From Opisthorchis felineus (lineage: Eukaryota; Platyhelminthes; Trematoda; Opisthorchiida; Opisthorchiidae), in the NCBI GenBank assembly GCA_004794785.1, contig SJOL01006586.1:475940-539939 (forward strand): a DNA stretch of 64,000 nt, written 5' to 3'. Shown piece by piece: positions 1 through 13,700 of this stretch. The position numbers and the translations under genes were made by a program. Position 1 is the stretch's first letter. Each line of letters begins with the position of its first letter. A model generated the notes under the pieces. That model worked only from the letters and a program-made list of their open reading frames with translations, was not told where the DNA came from and made no database searches.

Positions 1-430
1 GCTGCGTATGCCTAATCATCGTTTGCCGAAGAGTGCTGTTTTCCATGCCCAATTCAGAGTGACGGAAGCAGAGAGGTGGCCAACCCTTGACCTGGCAGAG
101 GAGTATGAAGGAGATTACGAAACGCTTGGGTGCTACTCGCCTTCCAGGTTGGGGACCACGTGATCCTCACTGCGCCTGGTTGGAGACGCTACAAGATATG
201 GCTGCCAACCGATGTCAGTGGTGATCTTGTTGGCAGTTTCTATCCAGATTGCCTGAATGAGTGTCTGGAGGCGTAGGCACCTCGGAATGATTGTCGTAAG
301 CTAGCACTAAGTCCCTTCCCCGTCCACCTTTATTCTTTCCCTCACAAGAAGGCTTTCAAATAAATCATGGTTGTACGGCAGTGAAGCATCGGTGTTGAAC
401 ATTGATGTCATGCTGTCGATGATGATGATG
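1..430 (+). mobile_element. RTE-like LINE 3' end (subfamily B), truncated by the window edge
   Basis: Positions 1-235 read, across frameshifts, as the C-terminal tail of an RTE-like polyprotein (LRMPNHRLPK, DLAEEYE, then the DPHCAW-type and MAANRCQWRS-type blocks in shifted frames). The 3' UTR follows and stops in a short GAT repeat near 412-430. The same tail and 3' UTR recur at 16550-17010, and the UTR end alone at about 10370-10490. Confidence 0.75.
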
Positions 431-2587
431 AACTTTTGTCGTTTAAATGTACACACGCACTGATTTATGTGTGATATTTTCATATACACAGAATAACAGT
501 TTGGTTCATCCTTTTGCTCTCTGTCGTTTTTTATACTATATTAGCTGGGCGGGAATGGTCCTGTAGTTGATAACTTTTATGTACACGGTAAATCAGCGTT
601 CGTTGGAGGCGCATTTCATACCGGAAAAACGGACAGATCAGTTTGTAAATGGATGAGTGGCTTCTCATTGCTTCTACCATGTGGAATCATTGTTAGAAAA
701 ACCCATCATAGGAGATTTCCGTTCAAGGCGTGCAAAGCAAGGATTCATGATAAAAATGCTGTAAATTTAGTCTTCAACGAGCCATCATTGAGCGTGGACT
801 GCAGACACTCAGTAATTCGAAAAGAAGCTGGCAACCTTACCCGGGATATTGCAGTGGCAAGACACAAAGCTTCCACAAGCTGAGGCTGTATCCTGTCAGA
901 AGACGGTGAGTTGTCTGAATGTGGATGAAAACATGACCAATTGCACTACCCAGAAAGAAAATGCCTAGGGCCGGAGGATCAATACGGAAGATGCGGCTCC
1001 AGTTTTCACACTATAGCCTTACTTCGGTTTCATACATTAGTCCTGAGTTAACCTATCCACAGTGCGACGCTCATTGCCTGTATACTAGGTGGAGGGTAGT
1101 TTGGACTGTTTGTTGTCTGGCTGAACAGCGTGAGAAAATTCACTGACCGATGAGGGTGGGACGCCCAGGACAACTCTCGGCGCGCACGGAAACGAAAAGC
1201 AGCGCGATTTACTTTAAGATCGAAATAACCCTGAACCAGGTCACCACTTTTCGGAAGTTGACGAGATATGTGCTCTGGGCGCCGGATGCCTGAATTAGTC
1301 TACCTCCCATGATCCTGACCCACAAGCTTCCGGTCTATTTAGCAAATCCCGGCTGCTCACCTGTAAGTTCTTTGCGTACGTAAAACTGCTGTGCAGTGAG
1401 CACTCTAGGTGATGAAGTCAGTTATTTGTCACCAGTGTTGGGTAATATCTTGTCTGAATAATTAGAGTTCAGTTCGTGAGTATACAGCGCACGATCACTG
1501 TTGGTCCGTGCATACTACAGTTCTTCTTCGACCAACAATACAGGGGAACATACGCACCAGAACCACACGTGGTGCAATCTGAGTATATTCACATGGCAGG
1601 TTTCCTCCCAAAAACGAAACCCCACGATGGAAACACACTTTGTCCCTGGTCTAAGTTAAGGAAAACGACCATCAAGCAAAAACGACCCATGTCCCGAACG
1701 CATCTACAACACTAATCAGTGAGATTTTTTGGCCATAATTCGATTTACCTTTAAAGCTCATTCACCGGAGTAGCATTTTGGAACATATCACCAGCTGCAG
1801 TACATATCGAATGCAGTGAAACTAGAAAGTTGGACGAGGCCATTTGATGCCCACTCCTATAACAATCATACATTCTTGTATTATTAAAATACATTTTTCC
1901 ATAAAAAAAACAATTCCGTTTGCATTCGAAACTGACTAGGTTGCATAAAAAGCACTCTTTCCCAATGACCCAGATGACAGCAGCTGACGGTTCCATGTAG
2001 GGCCGCCATCTGATGCATTATCATGGTTACCTATTACAGATACGAGAGGTCACCGGACATCCAGAACGCATTGTTCTAGAAAAGTGGAAAGTTGTCAGAG
2101 GGACAATCACTGATGAGTACACTCACCGGTAATCGCAATTTCGTTCGTCAGGCGAACGGTTCAGCAATGATTAATGTTAGTCAACCTTTCCAAGAGGGAA
2201 GACACACGTCAAGAAACGCTTCGGTAGCTTCTGAATGTGTTACTCCGGTGAACGAGTATCGCGTCTGGTTCCTATCAACTACCCATATAAATTATCCAGC
2301 TGAAAAAACTGAGCAAGGCTGGATGGTGATAGACCATCTCCCCAGCCAAGTGCTTGATCGTGTAGTTAATGTAAGTCGATTCGTTTCGCAGCTCCCTCAC
2401 TGGTAGCATACTTACAGTATAAAGACGGTTCCCGCAGTGAATTCCCATCCTGTGCACCTACCTTACCTGCAGAACATTTCAAATTGGCCACATGATTAGA
2501 AACTCGTCCGAACACATGTACACTATCAGGCCTAGATCAATTTGTACCTCGTAAAAAACATCGGAACGCAATGAAAAAACGACTTAC
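431..2587. other. No gene recognised
   Basis: Only short open frames without recognisable motifs. The missing COPE 3' exon was looked for here on the minus strand and not found. No clear repeat family was identified. Confidence 0.5.
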
Positions 2588-2743
2588 CGCATCTAGCGCT
2601 TCTTGTAGAATACTTTCAGCTTCTTCCCATTTATTCATTCCTATTAGGGCAGCTGCTTGTCCATTCAGTATAACAGAGGTAGCACCATATCGTTCTTTGA
2701 GTTCTTCATAGATGTTCAGAGCCTCTTGGAGTTGTTCGCCACC
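2588..2743 (-). CDS. COPE: COPE exon 5
   Basis: The acceptor is GTTTTTTAG and the donor GTAAGTCG. Exactly 52 codons start [20 protein letters not shown] and end [15 protein letters not shown], matching the human GGEKLQDAYYIFQEM...LLNGQAA...WEAAEGVLQEALD. The next exon should begin near the human residues DSGYPETLVNL; I could not find such a segment between 1 and 2587 on this strand, so it is probably outside the window. Confidence 0.9.
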
Positions 2744-5700
2744 CTAAAAAACAAAACAGCTCTAAAGACGGATGACTGAAAAACCAACCAAAACTGGTGA
2801 ACTGAACAGAGACGCTTCGACTTCAATACGATAACTGACAGCGAAGCCAATGTTGAACCCCAAAGCCTCAAGGAGGTGCAACTACGAGTGGTTGTTAGCA
2901 GAGTCCGGCAAACGGCAAGGAGGGCTATCTCGTGCTAACTTACCGAGAAGACGAGAGCACCGATCTCAAGCTAAAAACTCGAATAAAAGTTTATGCAAAC
3001 ACCAGTTTGCTGTCCCACCATACACCATCTGCGACTAAGCAGAAAGTGGACGATATTGACTGTGTCCTGAAAGGCGGGTTGCACCGACATCTTCTGGAGG
3101 TACTCTTTCGTACCCTTATTAGTTTGCGGTACCTTGGACTCGAAACGGAATGTAGCGCCATTCTCGGTAAATGACAAATGCGTACGCGTAACAGCCAGAT
3201 CAACATCAATGAAAGCGAATGCGTTCCAGCCGTATCAACAAACATGCGGATGCTAACAACACCGTTGGGAGTTCACTGAATGCTACCTCAACAGCTATAG
3301 TTCTGATACAGATGTCTTGATCTCGTTCGGATTTAGGTTGGAAAAGGTTTACGAAAGATCCTGAACGGGAGGCTACATTTTTCAAGCATGACCAATATGG
3401 TCTGTGTACACGGTAGCCCTAGTGCTCAATAAGTCACATGTAGAGGAAGTTTCCAGGCTTCTGATTAGCCTCTATTGTTGAAGAAAACGTCAGTATTTTA
3501 ACTAGTTGCACCACCCTAGCCATAACAGACTCTGAACTATGTTCGGAAGCGACGCAGTTTGTTGACAACATACCCCTATTCTATCCAGACTGGCTTAATA
3601 ATCAGCTCAGAGATTTCTACACATTGCAGAGGAGATTCTGAATGCTGTATTGGGATCGATTCCGAGACCAATGGATAGCGACTGATGAGGCAGGTTTTGG
3701 GTCTCAGCTTGCAGGCCATCAGTCGATCGACTACTCACCTGACTCAGACAGCGAGTCAACTGTTCTGAGAGGTGTTCGCACAAGCTCCTATCTGCCAATG
3801 TATGTATCACCGCAATTGCATTTTGCAAAAAAAGGGGAAAACACAGAGAGACAATACACAACGCGCATTGGACTGACTTGTCTCTTTGGTCAGTGCAGCA
3901 TTAGTTAGGCGGTTGGGTACGTATGATCGAGTACAGCATGTAATTTGTACCGTGTGACTGTAGAAAGATAGCTTCCCCTAAACTACAGTTTGATAAAGAC
4001 TACTTTCTTTTTTTATTGAGCAGCCAGGCTCCCGTTTAAGCCGTGCCATGCTGTGAACGTTGATAAAGTTCTGTGGGAAGCCATTGGGAATCAGAGTCCA
4101 CTCTAAAAACTCTTCATCCTCCGGGAGAAAGCTAGCAGTATAAATAGGCCTGCTTTTATGATCTAAAGGAATAAAAATGGAAAATTGTAAATGTTCCACA
4201 GGACGTGTGAGTTTGTTTAAAAGTGCTAATGGGCGCCCCCGAAGCGTCTAACAATTTGAGACTGATAATGATCTCCGCCTCAAATGACGCTGAAAGGCTT
4301 GGGTGTAAACTGTACATACGGTTATTCAGATTCTCAAATTGGCCGCATTCTGCGAAAACCAAAATATCGTTCGTACAGTATAGCGTTGGAGATACGATCA
4401 GAAGGCAGTTTTTTTCAATTGACCCTGAAGAAGACATCAGCTAATAAAGGTCTAATCGGGCTGCTCATTTCCACGCGATCGATTTGTTTGTATACCCGGC
4501 CTTCAAATACAAAGAGGATGATTTAGTACGTGGGAATAACCGTGGGAATTTCATAGATGGTGATAAAATCGCTCAGATATCCCACAGTCTGATGCAAAGG
4601 AGCATTCGTAAATAAAAAATCTGACACCCATGGGAACATCTTTTGCGAACCCAGTTGGTCCGGAATTTGCGCGAGTTCAGTAAAGCGCTTTATACAGTGG
4701 TGCATGGGTAATTGACGGATAGGATTTGGAATTTCGAGCACAAACAACCTGCCCAATATGCGGTAGACGGGGTCATGCATAGTAACAGTGGGTCTCAGAG
4801 GAACCCCATCTTGGTATAATTTCGGAGCTTTCCCATATATGGAAGACGTAGTTTTCGCAAACTGCAACCACTTTGAGAACCTAAATAACTGTATGAATAA
4901 TTTACATTCAGACGTTTCAGTATGCTTGAGGCGGAAACTGCCAACAGTCTCGCATTGCAGGATGACACTTTAAGCGTTCTGTGTACTACAAGCCCACATG
5001 GACAGAGGTTTTAGTGTTCTTTATTGAAATCTTCGTCCAAGTAAAATCAATAAAGGCTTTATGCGCCCGAAGGTGCAAAGTGCACGAATTGGCGTTGACA
5101 GAAACCTGAACATCCGTGGTGCTTCGACAATGAGGGCGTTCGCGCAATCAGAAAATACGTGAGCAAGTAAGAATCTAACAGCTGAGTATATACATGACGG
5201 TATAGGGTTGAAAAAATAACAAGAAATCCTGATAAAGCGAACCAGCCAATAGAAACTAAATCACTACGCCAGTAATTAAGTCAATCAATGTGTGAATTTT
5301 CCGCCGTAATTCGTTTCAAAAAGTCGAATTAACGGGAGAAAAAGGTCAGTGTTAAAAACAGTGAGAAAGTTCATAAATGATCGACAAACAGCTTCGCATG
5401 CAGTAATGACAGTGTTTCAATACTTGGAATAAGCCTATTGATTGCTTGGGAAACAATGTGTCAGTGCTTCAGTCTCATTCATGCTTAAGAGGATAGAATC
5501 CCCTCAAATGGAAATTTCCCGTTGCATGTGATGTCATGTCACGATGTTGACGCGTGATTGTGAGACAGACGAAACAGGATGGAGATAGTAGGTTCAGGTG
5601 TGAAATTGATTGGAGGAGTAATTAAGCGAAAGGGTAACCGTTACAGTCCCACGGGCACTCCCTCTGAACTGGAGAATCATTCTACAGTAACAGCGAGGTT

Positions 5701-7674
5701 TTGAATCACGCCCAATTCCGTTTTTCCCCTTGCAACCTAGCACATTCAACTTTGAGATTCGGTTTGCGGTAAAACTTCTAGCTGTTCTAATAAATAAAAG
5801 CTGAACCGCACAAAACACGGTACTTACTTTGCTCAAGTTGAACAAAGCCGTGGCCAATTGACAAGGAAGTGCGTCTTCGTCTGCTGTTTGCATACGCCGA
5901 ACTTCTTTGCCTGCCAGATCATAACGATTCATTGCCATGAAGCATTGTACTCGCAAGGCAGAACTGAAAGGCAATTATACGTGAACTTCAGGTGATTAAG
6001 TACGGTTCCTCAACTGTATTTTGCAGGCAGCTTAGTGTGAAATACGGAACACTTCCTCATGCCTATGTCTTAAGCACGAAACAAGACACACACATAAACA
6101 AGCACGAAACAAGACGATTTCTCAATAGACGAGGATTATTGATACATCTCGAAAATGGGAGTTTGAAAGAATTACTCAAACGGCCACAAGATTCTACTGG
6201 TAAGGGATCTGATTGGAATGAGCCAGACTGTGAACAGGCGGGTTAGAATGCGTTTAGGGGGCACATAGGCGTGGATGTGGAAATAAGATTCGCCCGAGTT
6301 TAAGGTCCCGTTAGGCCGGGAAAAACTACAGGAGAGCAGTGCGAAATGACGAAGGACACACGGGAGTACACATTCAAAGTTGCGAAGAGAACTGAATTGG
6401 CACAGATTCCTGAAAGAAAGAGTTCTTTCCGCTTTGAGAAGTTGGTTTCAACTTGAGCAGTCGGGTGGAGGAAGAAACCACACACAGGTACTTGAGGCAG
6501 TTGGAGTCAGGGTATACCTAAGTACAGTTGTGAGGGGACATCTTGCAAGGTCTTTCATACAAGGAGCGATATCAGGGCAACATCACTTTTAAGCATTTAA
6601 AGGAGTTCATTGGTAGGTATATTTGGGAGCAGGGGGAGAATAGATCGGCTAAAGACGTCTCAGAGTGATCACTACCGCGTCAGAAGAAAATAGCGGAACA
6701 AGAAACCAGACCGTCGGCATACATAAGTTTACCTGGTTGTGCGGTCCGTAAAAAGAAATAGAGATACAATTGCACCCTTGAGAGCACCAGTTATTGAGAG
6801 GAGGCAGACAGCATTGCCGTCCCAACTACGGGGAACGGAGAGGACAGTCATGCAACCAAATGGGGAATAAGATTACCAAGTATAAGAGAAGACGAGGGAG
6901 TTGCCTCTCAATGAGAAACGCCGAACAGAATCCCAAAAAAGACACTTGAATGACCTCTGTCTAGAGATGGAGCAATGAAATGGATAAGGGAAGCGACAGC
7001 CTCTAGTGTATTGTGATCTGTTTCAGTGATTGGAGAGCGAATTTAGTTACCGAAAGGTCCGTGGTTCGAACCCGACTTTCCCTGTCTAGGCTTGGGCAAC
7101 CTGGCAGTATCCCAGCCTTCGTGCTTCCTTCTGGTAGCATGGCAGTTAGGCACCGAAAGGGTGCTACAGCTGAACTTTTTGAGCCAAATAGAGCTAACTG
7201 GTCCGGCAACTACGAGAGCTTTCAACATCCTTCAACAATATAGCATGTTGTCTGGTGCGAGTTGGGTACCAACTCACAAAACAGTAAGACTGCAACCAGA
7301 TGGAGTTTAGGTTCATGGAGCACTAATTTCGTGGGTCTTTTGTGACCGCACCCTACGCTTTGGTCAAGTGGCTGCTGATGGCTCGGAACGAGAACCACAG
7401 ATCTGATTATCAAGCTATTCTTATGTACCTATTGCAGCAGGCCGTGTTACAATGGTGGAATCCATTGGCGTTCATCTCGAGCTTGAGATGGCTCAGTGGG
7501 TAAGGTGCAAACTTACTGACCGGGAGGTCCGTGGTTCGAACCCAACCAGATTGTTCCTGTCTAGGCTTAGGTAAAATGGCAGTACCTCCAACTTCGTTCG
7601 TCATACGGATGGCATGGTAGCTAGGCACCGGAAGGGTGTTACAGCTGAACGATTATTATTATTATTATTATCAA

Positions 7675-7705
<31 letters not shown>

Positions 7706-10700
7706 TGGCGTCCATCCATTCAAAACGTTCACCAATTTCAACACACAGATACCAACTCTCCGTAGCGATAACATAAAACAAGCTAGCAGTCGGCATTGAA
7801 GATGGAGTGCAGCACCTCGAGTAGTAGCCTACAATGCCCAGCTTCCCCTCCTAACAGATTCTGCATCGGCGAGCAAAACATGGTTTGTAGCTAACGATGA
7901 GGACGGAAATTACATACACAGAATGACAACTAAAGGAAGTTGATCTCATAAGTATTATATATATGCCGCTTGAATGATCAGATTTCAGGACATAACATCC
8001 CATAACATGCGAATACTTACATGCAGTAGGATGGATGACTTTAGAAAGACCCAACAGCATCGCTGACTTTGTCGACCTGGACTGGAGTTCTGAAGAGACA
8101 TTCACATCAGAGTTTCAAGTCCCTGTGGTGAGATTAGCACCCGTTAGAAGTTGATAATCAGTATCTTATCAAGTTCGTGAATTAGCATACTACCAGTTTT
8201 CCGGAGACCAGCCGATCGGATAAAAATATAGCAACGGCCACTATTCATGCAAGCAGGGGTAAGTACAGCCCTTTGGGGAGACGCCGATAAGCAGCCGGTC
8301 TGCTCGCTCCAAAAAATGTCCTCTAGCCGAACTGTATGCGAAACGAAGGGGTGAGTTGCTTGGAAAGCACGAAAAGCAGGAAACCCAGCTGCGCTGGTCA
8401 TTGCAGCACCTCTGGATGGAAATCCTGAGACGGGACACATCAACAGTTGAAAACATCACTAGACATGGCCGCCTCGCAGTAGCTCTCGCGCGTTCAAGCT
8501 ATTGCAGGGCTCCCTCCCGATCTCCCCAGTGAAAAGTTCACGGACACCCAGAGTTTTTGTTATGTCCAGGACCTTGATGCTTCGATTTGTGGAGTTACAA
8601 GTTGACTAAAGGGATTAGGCTCCTGCCTTCATAGACTGATCTGGGCACTACGTTATTACAATTAAACACAAATAGCAACTAAAGCTACTTTTGGCATGTG
8701 CGCATGCCGAACCACAGTCTAACGAAGCGATGCTACCCACATCATTCTTATGGGTTCTCGAGTAAGAGGCCATAGCAGGTCATGCGAAATGATGGTTACT
8801 GCAAAACTGTGATCCGGGATGCACAGGGTCAAACAAGCCAAGTGCGACACAAAATGAGAATGAAGTGCCAAAAACGTGAATGCATATATGAAAAAGTCAA
8901 GACGAAAATTTGCTGCAAGTTCGCCATTGATTACGGTTCTGTGCCACATAGGTAAACGTTGTGGGTCGAAAATCGTTGTCAGCCCCGACCAGGAAGTCGA
9001 GATGAACCAAATGATGCAAGCCGTTACGTCGGCACCTTCATTACTTGGTGCCGTGACACTATCTGGCCTTCTGATGAATCCTTCCAGTTAATTCCAGGCC
9101 TGAAAGGGGCGAAATGGTTCAGTGGTTAAGGCGCGAATTTACTGACCGGAAGGTCTGTGGTTCGAACCCGACCAGTGCATCTCGACTTCCCCTATCTAGG
9201 GTTGGGCAACGCGGCAGCATCCCAGCCCTCATGCTTCCTTCGGGTGGCATGGCAGCTAGGCACCGAAAGGGTGTTACAGCTGAACGATTATCTTCTTATC
9301 ATTCCAGACCTGACAAGTGGCACATGGTGAGGCAGCCAACGGGTTAGCATACGGATAACATCAACCACCGAAGTCCATGCCATGCGATCGTTGGGGTCAG
9401 GAGGTCAGAGATAACCTGTGCAGAACCTACGTCAGTGGACTGCCTCCTGTCGAGCGACATGATAGACACACGCGTGCGATGTTACATAGACATCGAAGAG
9501 GTGCTGAACATCCTAACCCAAGGGGTAAAAAATAATTGTCCATTCGGTGCATAGCTGCCGTGCAACTCGAGGGCTCAGTTACTACCAGGTTGACGGACCC
9601 TAGACAGGAGCAATCGACAAGCCAAGGTTGGACGCGAACCCCGCACCCTCTGATCAATTGTTACGTGCTCTAATCATTGAGCTACTTTAAGTTCATTCTC
9701 GAGCAAGCCAAATCTCACCACCAAACATCAAAGCCGAGCGAACGGAAGCGTTGTACACGCACCCTTTCGGCTTGGTGGTGTCACGGCAACGCCATGAGTC
9801 AGCAATGCCAATGCTCCGCGCATCTTCGGTAGGGTCCGCGTGATCTCCCCCGTGCATGGCTGGAGATGCTGCAAGATATGGTTGCTTATCAGTGTCAATC
9901 GCGCTGTTGTTGCCAATTCCTATCCAGATTGTCTGGGTGTCTGCAAATAGAGGTAAGTTGAAATGTTTGGAGGAGGCTCACAGTAGACCCCTTGCTCATC
10001 AATTTTTATACCTTTTTTAGCAATAAGACTCGCAGATAATTACACATGTACAGCAGCGATAATAAAAGATAATCGTCGAGCTGTAGCACCCTTTCGGTGT
10101 CTAGCTGCCATGCCACCCGAAGGAAGCACGAGGGCTGGGGTACTGCCAGGTTGCCCAAACCTAGACAGGGGAAGTCGAGATGCAGAGGTCGGATTCGAAC
10201 CACGGACCTTTTGGTCAGTAAATTCCCGCTCTAACCACTGAGCCATCTCGCTCCAGCAGCGAATCTGAACACTGGTGTGCTGTTAATGACGATGACTTAG
10301 TTGCCGGTTGGTAACTTCGTCACTTGCAGCGTTGGTACTGAGACAACTTCTCAGATAATAGCTCACTCTCCCTTTTCCATTTATTCTTTCTACTATGAGG
10401 TTTTATTCAAACAAATTGACATGGTTGTAAGGTAGTGAAGCACCAATGTTCTAAGCTGGTGTGGTTGTCAATGATGACGATAATCCTCAGGTAAAACTGA
10501 ACCCTTCAGAAAATTGCAAACATGGATATGGCTACTTTCAAACACCTAACACTTGACAAGAGCAGAGTGCAGTCCAAAGCGCCGGATCAAGCTTGCAAGG
10601 TTATCCAAGACACGTTGCATAGTTTGGGCTGTCTCACGGTCCACAAGGATCGGACTGCAAGAATCGCACACTACCAGAGCAAGGAGACTGCAGTTGGTAA

Positions 10701-13700
10701 TCGTGGACTGCTGAAGGAACAGTACTGCGAGCGAACGAAAAGGGTACTGAACAGTAATACCTTGTGGTGGGCTAGTCGACGCGGCTACTGAGGGAAGATT
10801 CGTCGCGTTGCTTGATTGTGGATCAGCCATCCTTTGGCACGACATTTTTGGTCTACGGATGGGCGACTCTGACGCGAGCTGAATAAACTGATGGATGAGT
10901 GATGAATTAATGATACAATATAAATATGTAACACCGATCGGTAATCTCGAGTGCAGTTACCCCATCGAAAGCTTATTGCAACAAAGTCTATGTGTCTCCA
11001 GGTCCGCAAGGAGGTGAAGCGCCTGTGGGTAGATTGGCAAAAACTTCTATTTGATGTAAACAAGAAGTTGCTGTTATCGTTGTTGTTCGTCGTTGGCGCT
11101 GAAATGAGTTCCAGTGGGACGTCGGCCTGCGCTGTCCCGAGTCTACCAACTGTTATCAACTGTTAGCATAACTGTCCGCAGTGCACGCCTCTCACACTAT
11201 GTTGTTTAGCTGACGGTAAAAAATAACCTTTCATGGTGCCAGTATTCCGCTTGGCTAATGCGTCCGTGGCGATAGCAAGAGCGACCCGATCTCCATGGGC
11301 TTTTAAAACCTTGAGTGCACTTCGAAGCCACGCATCACAGAGTCTGCTGCCAACACGATATCAAGCCTGTAGGATGGATTCCGTAGTCACACTGGGTGCA
11401 ATACCTACACCAACTTGCCTGACTGTAACAGCATCCGTATTACCGGATAGGTGGATTTCATAAGTACAGTCAGTATCGAGTTCTGGAGAACTGGTGATAA
11501 CGGCACTTGAATCTTGGAGTGGAGTCTCTGGTGAATAACAAACATCGACATTCAAGGACTCGTGTTTACAAGACTGCATTGCGAATGCACGTTATACATG
11601 GCTAGACTGAAGGCTGCGCGGCGGTTCAGGAATCCGCTAACCGGGGATGGACATCGCGTTCAGCTTTCTTTGTGGTTTGTCTTTTTAGTGTGTTTAATCC
11701 TGCAGCAGATAACTAAGCACGTTGAAACACATGACAGTTTCGATAAAACACACATTTCTATCACCTTAATGTCTCAAATCGGAACTTTTGCGTCATATTC
11801 GCCATTCAAGATCTCCCGCTTTGCTATATGTGAACTGATCACGATCATCAGAGATAACATCGGTATCGACACTAATGGTTCACTGCCGTAAAACCACAAA
11901 GTTAGATTAGATTTAGTTAGATTTAAAGCCTTGGAGTGAAAAAGAGAGAGTGGGGGAGGAAGGGGACCTGATGCTGGCCTAGCACAAGCATTCTGAGGCG
12001 CCTAAACGTCCAAGCGCTCAACCACACAAGCTGAAAGAAACTGACAACATGGACGCCACTGACATCGATCAGCCACCATTTCTTGCAATATCTCCAGCGA
12101 AGCGCAGGAGGAGACACGTGGGTCACATCCTGGAAGGCGGACCGCACCAACAACGCACAAAATCTTCGTGATCACTTTCACACTCTTCTTCCAAGTGATA
12201 CGTTGTGAAGTGACCACCGCACACCGATTTCGGGCTCGAATACTCTTTTAATAAAGACGTGCAAAACAAAGTGCGATTTCACTAGAGAGCTAAATTACAT
12301 ACTCCACTGGACAAACTTTCAGATGTGTGTTAATAGGACCGCCTCCAGACGAACAAATCCATTTTGCTAACAATTTATCTTGTAAACTGAAACATTGTTT
12401 TCTCCGTTTCAGGCTTTCATTGATATCCCATGGGGATGTTTGCTCTTTTCACATTCTCGTTCGTCTGAATCCATATCAGGGAACGGTTCAGTTGTTTCCA
12501 GTACAACTTCCTCAAGGTCGTTTGTCTTCTCGATTCCGGTGTAGCTGACAAGTCTGACTGATACATCATCATCATCCATCATCTCATCAGCTGTAAGAAT
12601 CGCGTACTCGTCGTACAATGGTTGTAGCTGTCACAGTTTTGTTCACTGATGATTTGGTGAGGTGGGGTAGGTAGCTGCGCATTGGAGGCGGGAGCTGATA
12701 AATTGGTGGGTAAATACAGCACTGTCAGTGGACTGTCAAGTGGGGGGGGGGATTGGGAAGGGAGCTATGCACTGAAGGCAACAGCTTGGATGCACGAGCG
12801 CCATTGAGGGCACGACTGGGCCATACCTGACAATGTCACTAACCATTGATGTGGTCCGTCTCAGGGTCCCCATCCAGGAAGACGGCAATGACCAGCGCAG
12901 CTGAGTTTGTTGGTACTGGCTTTTATATTTCGCTGCCAAGTCATTGTTTGAGCGCCTCTGACTCGTTTCCATCCTTCACGTGGTTGTGCGAAAAGAACCC
13001 TTCGAGGAAGTCGGTCGACTGGCATACGCAGCACGTGACCAAGCCAGCGCAACCTATGCAGTGTGATCAGTTCATCTATCGTGGGTGAGTCATTTCTTTC
13101 GAATACAATTCGACATAAGCGAAATACACTCATTTGCAAACAAATTTGGTTTTGCGAGAGACTCACCTGGAACGCAGCTGATTCCCTCGTTTGTGATGTT
13201 TCCAGCCAACTGAGTGCTCTGCACCAGGCCGCCTCATGTTTCAGTTCCTACGATATTCGAGATATCACGATACCTGTATATTCGTAATTCAGCTGGGTTC
13301 CAGGTGAGTCTCTCGCAAAACCATTTTTTTTGCTTGTCTTGTTTGTTTGTTTGTCTTTTGACGTCCTCAGCAAGCAGCGGCCAGGTTTCTGATCCATATA
13401 GTAATATGGATCGCATCGCAACATTGTAAACTGCATCCTTGACGGATAAGATGATGTCACGCCTACGCCACAGGTGACGCAGGTTCACAAAAGCTGCTCT
13501 AGCCTTCCCAATGCGCATAGGAACATCATCTTTCGTTAGACCACCGGGACTGATACAGCTGCTCAGGTAGACAAGCTTGTCTACTACCTCAAGCGGCTCA
13601 TCCGTAAGCATGAAGTTAGATTCCGAGCCCACCCAGTCTTGCAGTAGCACTTTACAATTTGCAGGTGTGAAGCGCATGCCAAACCTTGGGGCAGGATTAT

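Noticed and set aside
9104..10253. tRNA genes at the SINE heads
   Set aside because: They lack a complete cloverleaf, are followed by a shared repeat body, and have target-site duplications around the whole unit.
10522..10791. 89-codon plus ORF as a gene
   Set aside because: The opposite strand reads as an RT fragment ([16 protein letters not shown]), so this is its shadow.
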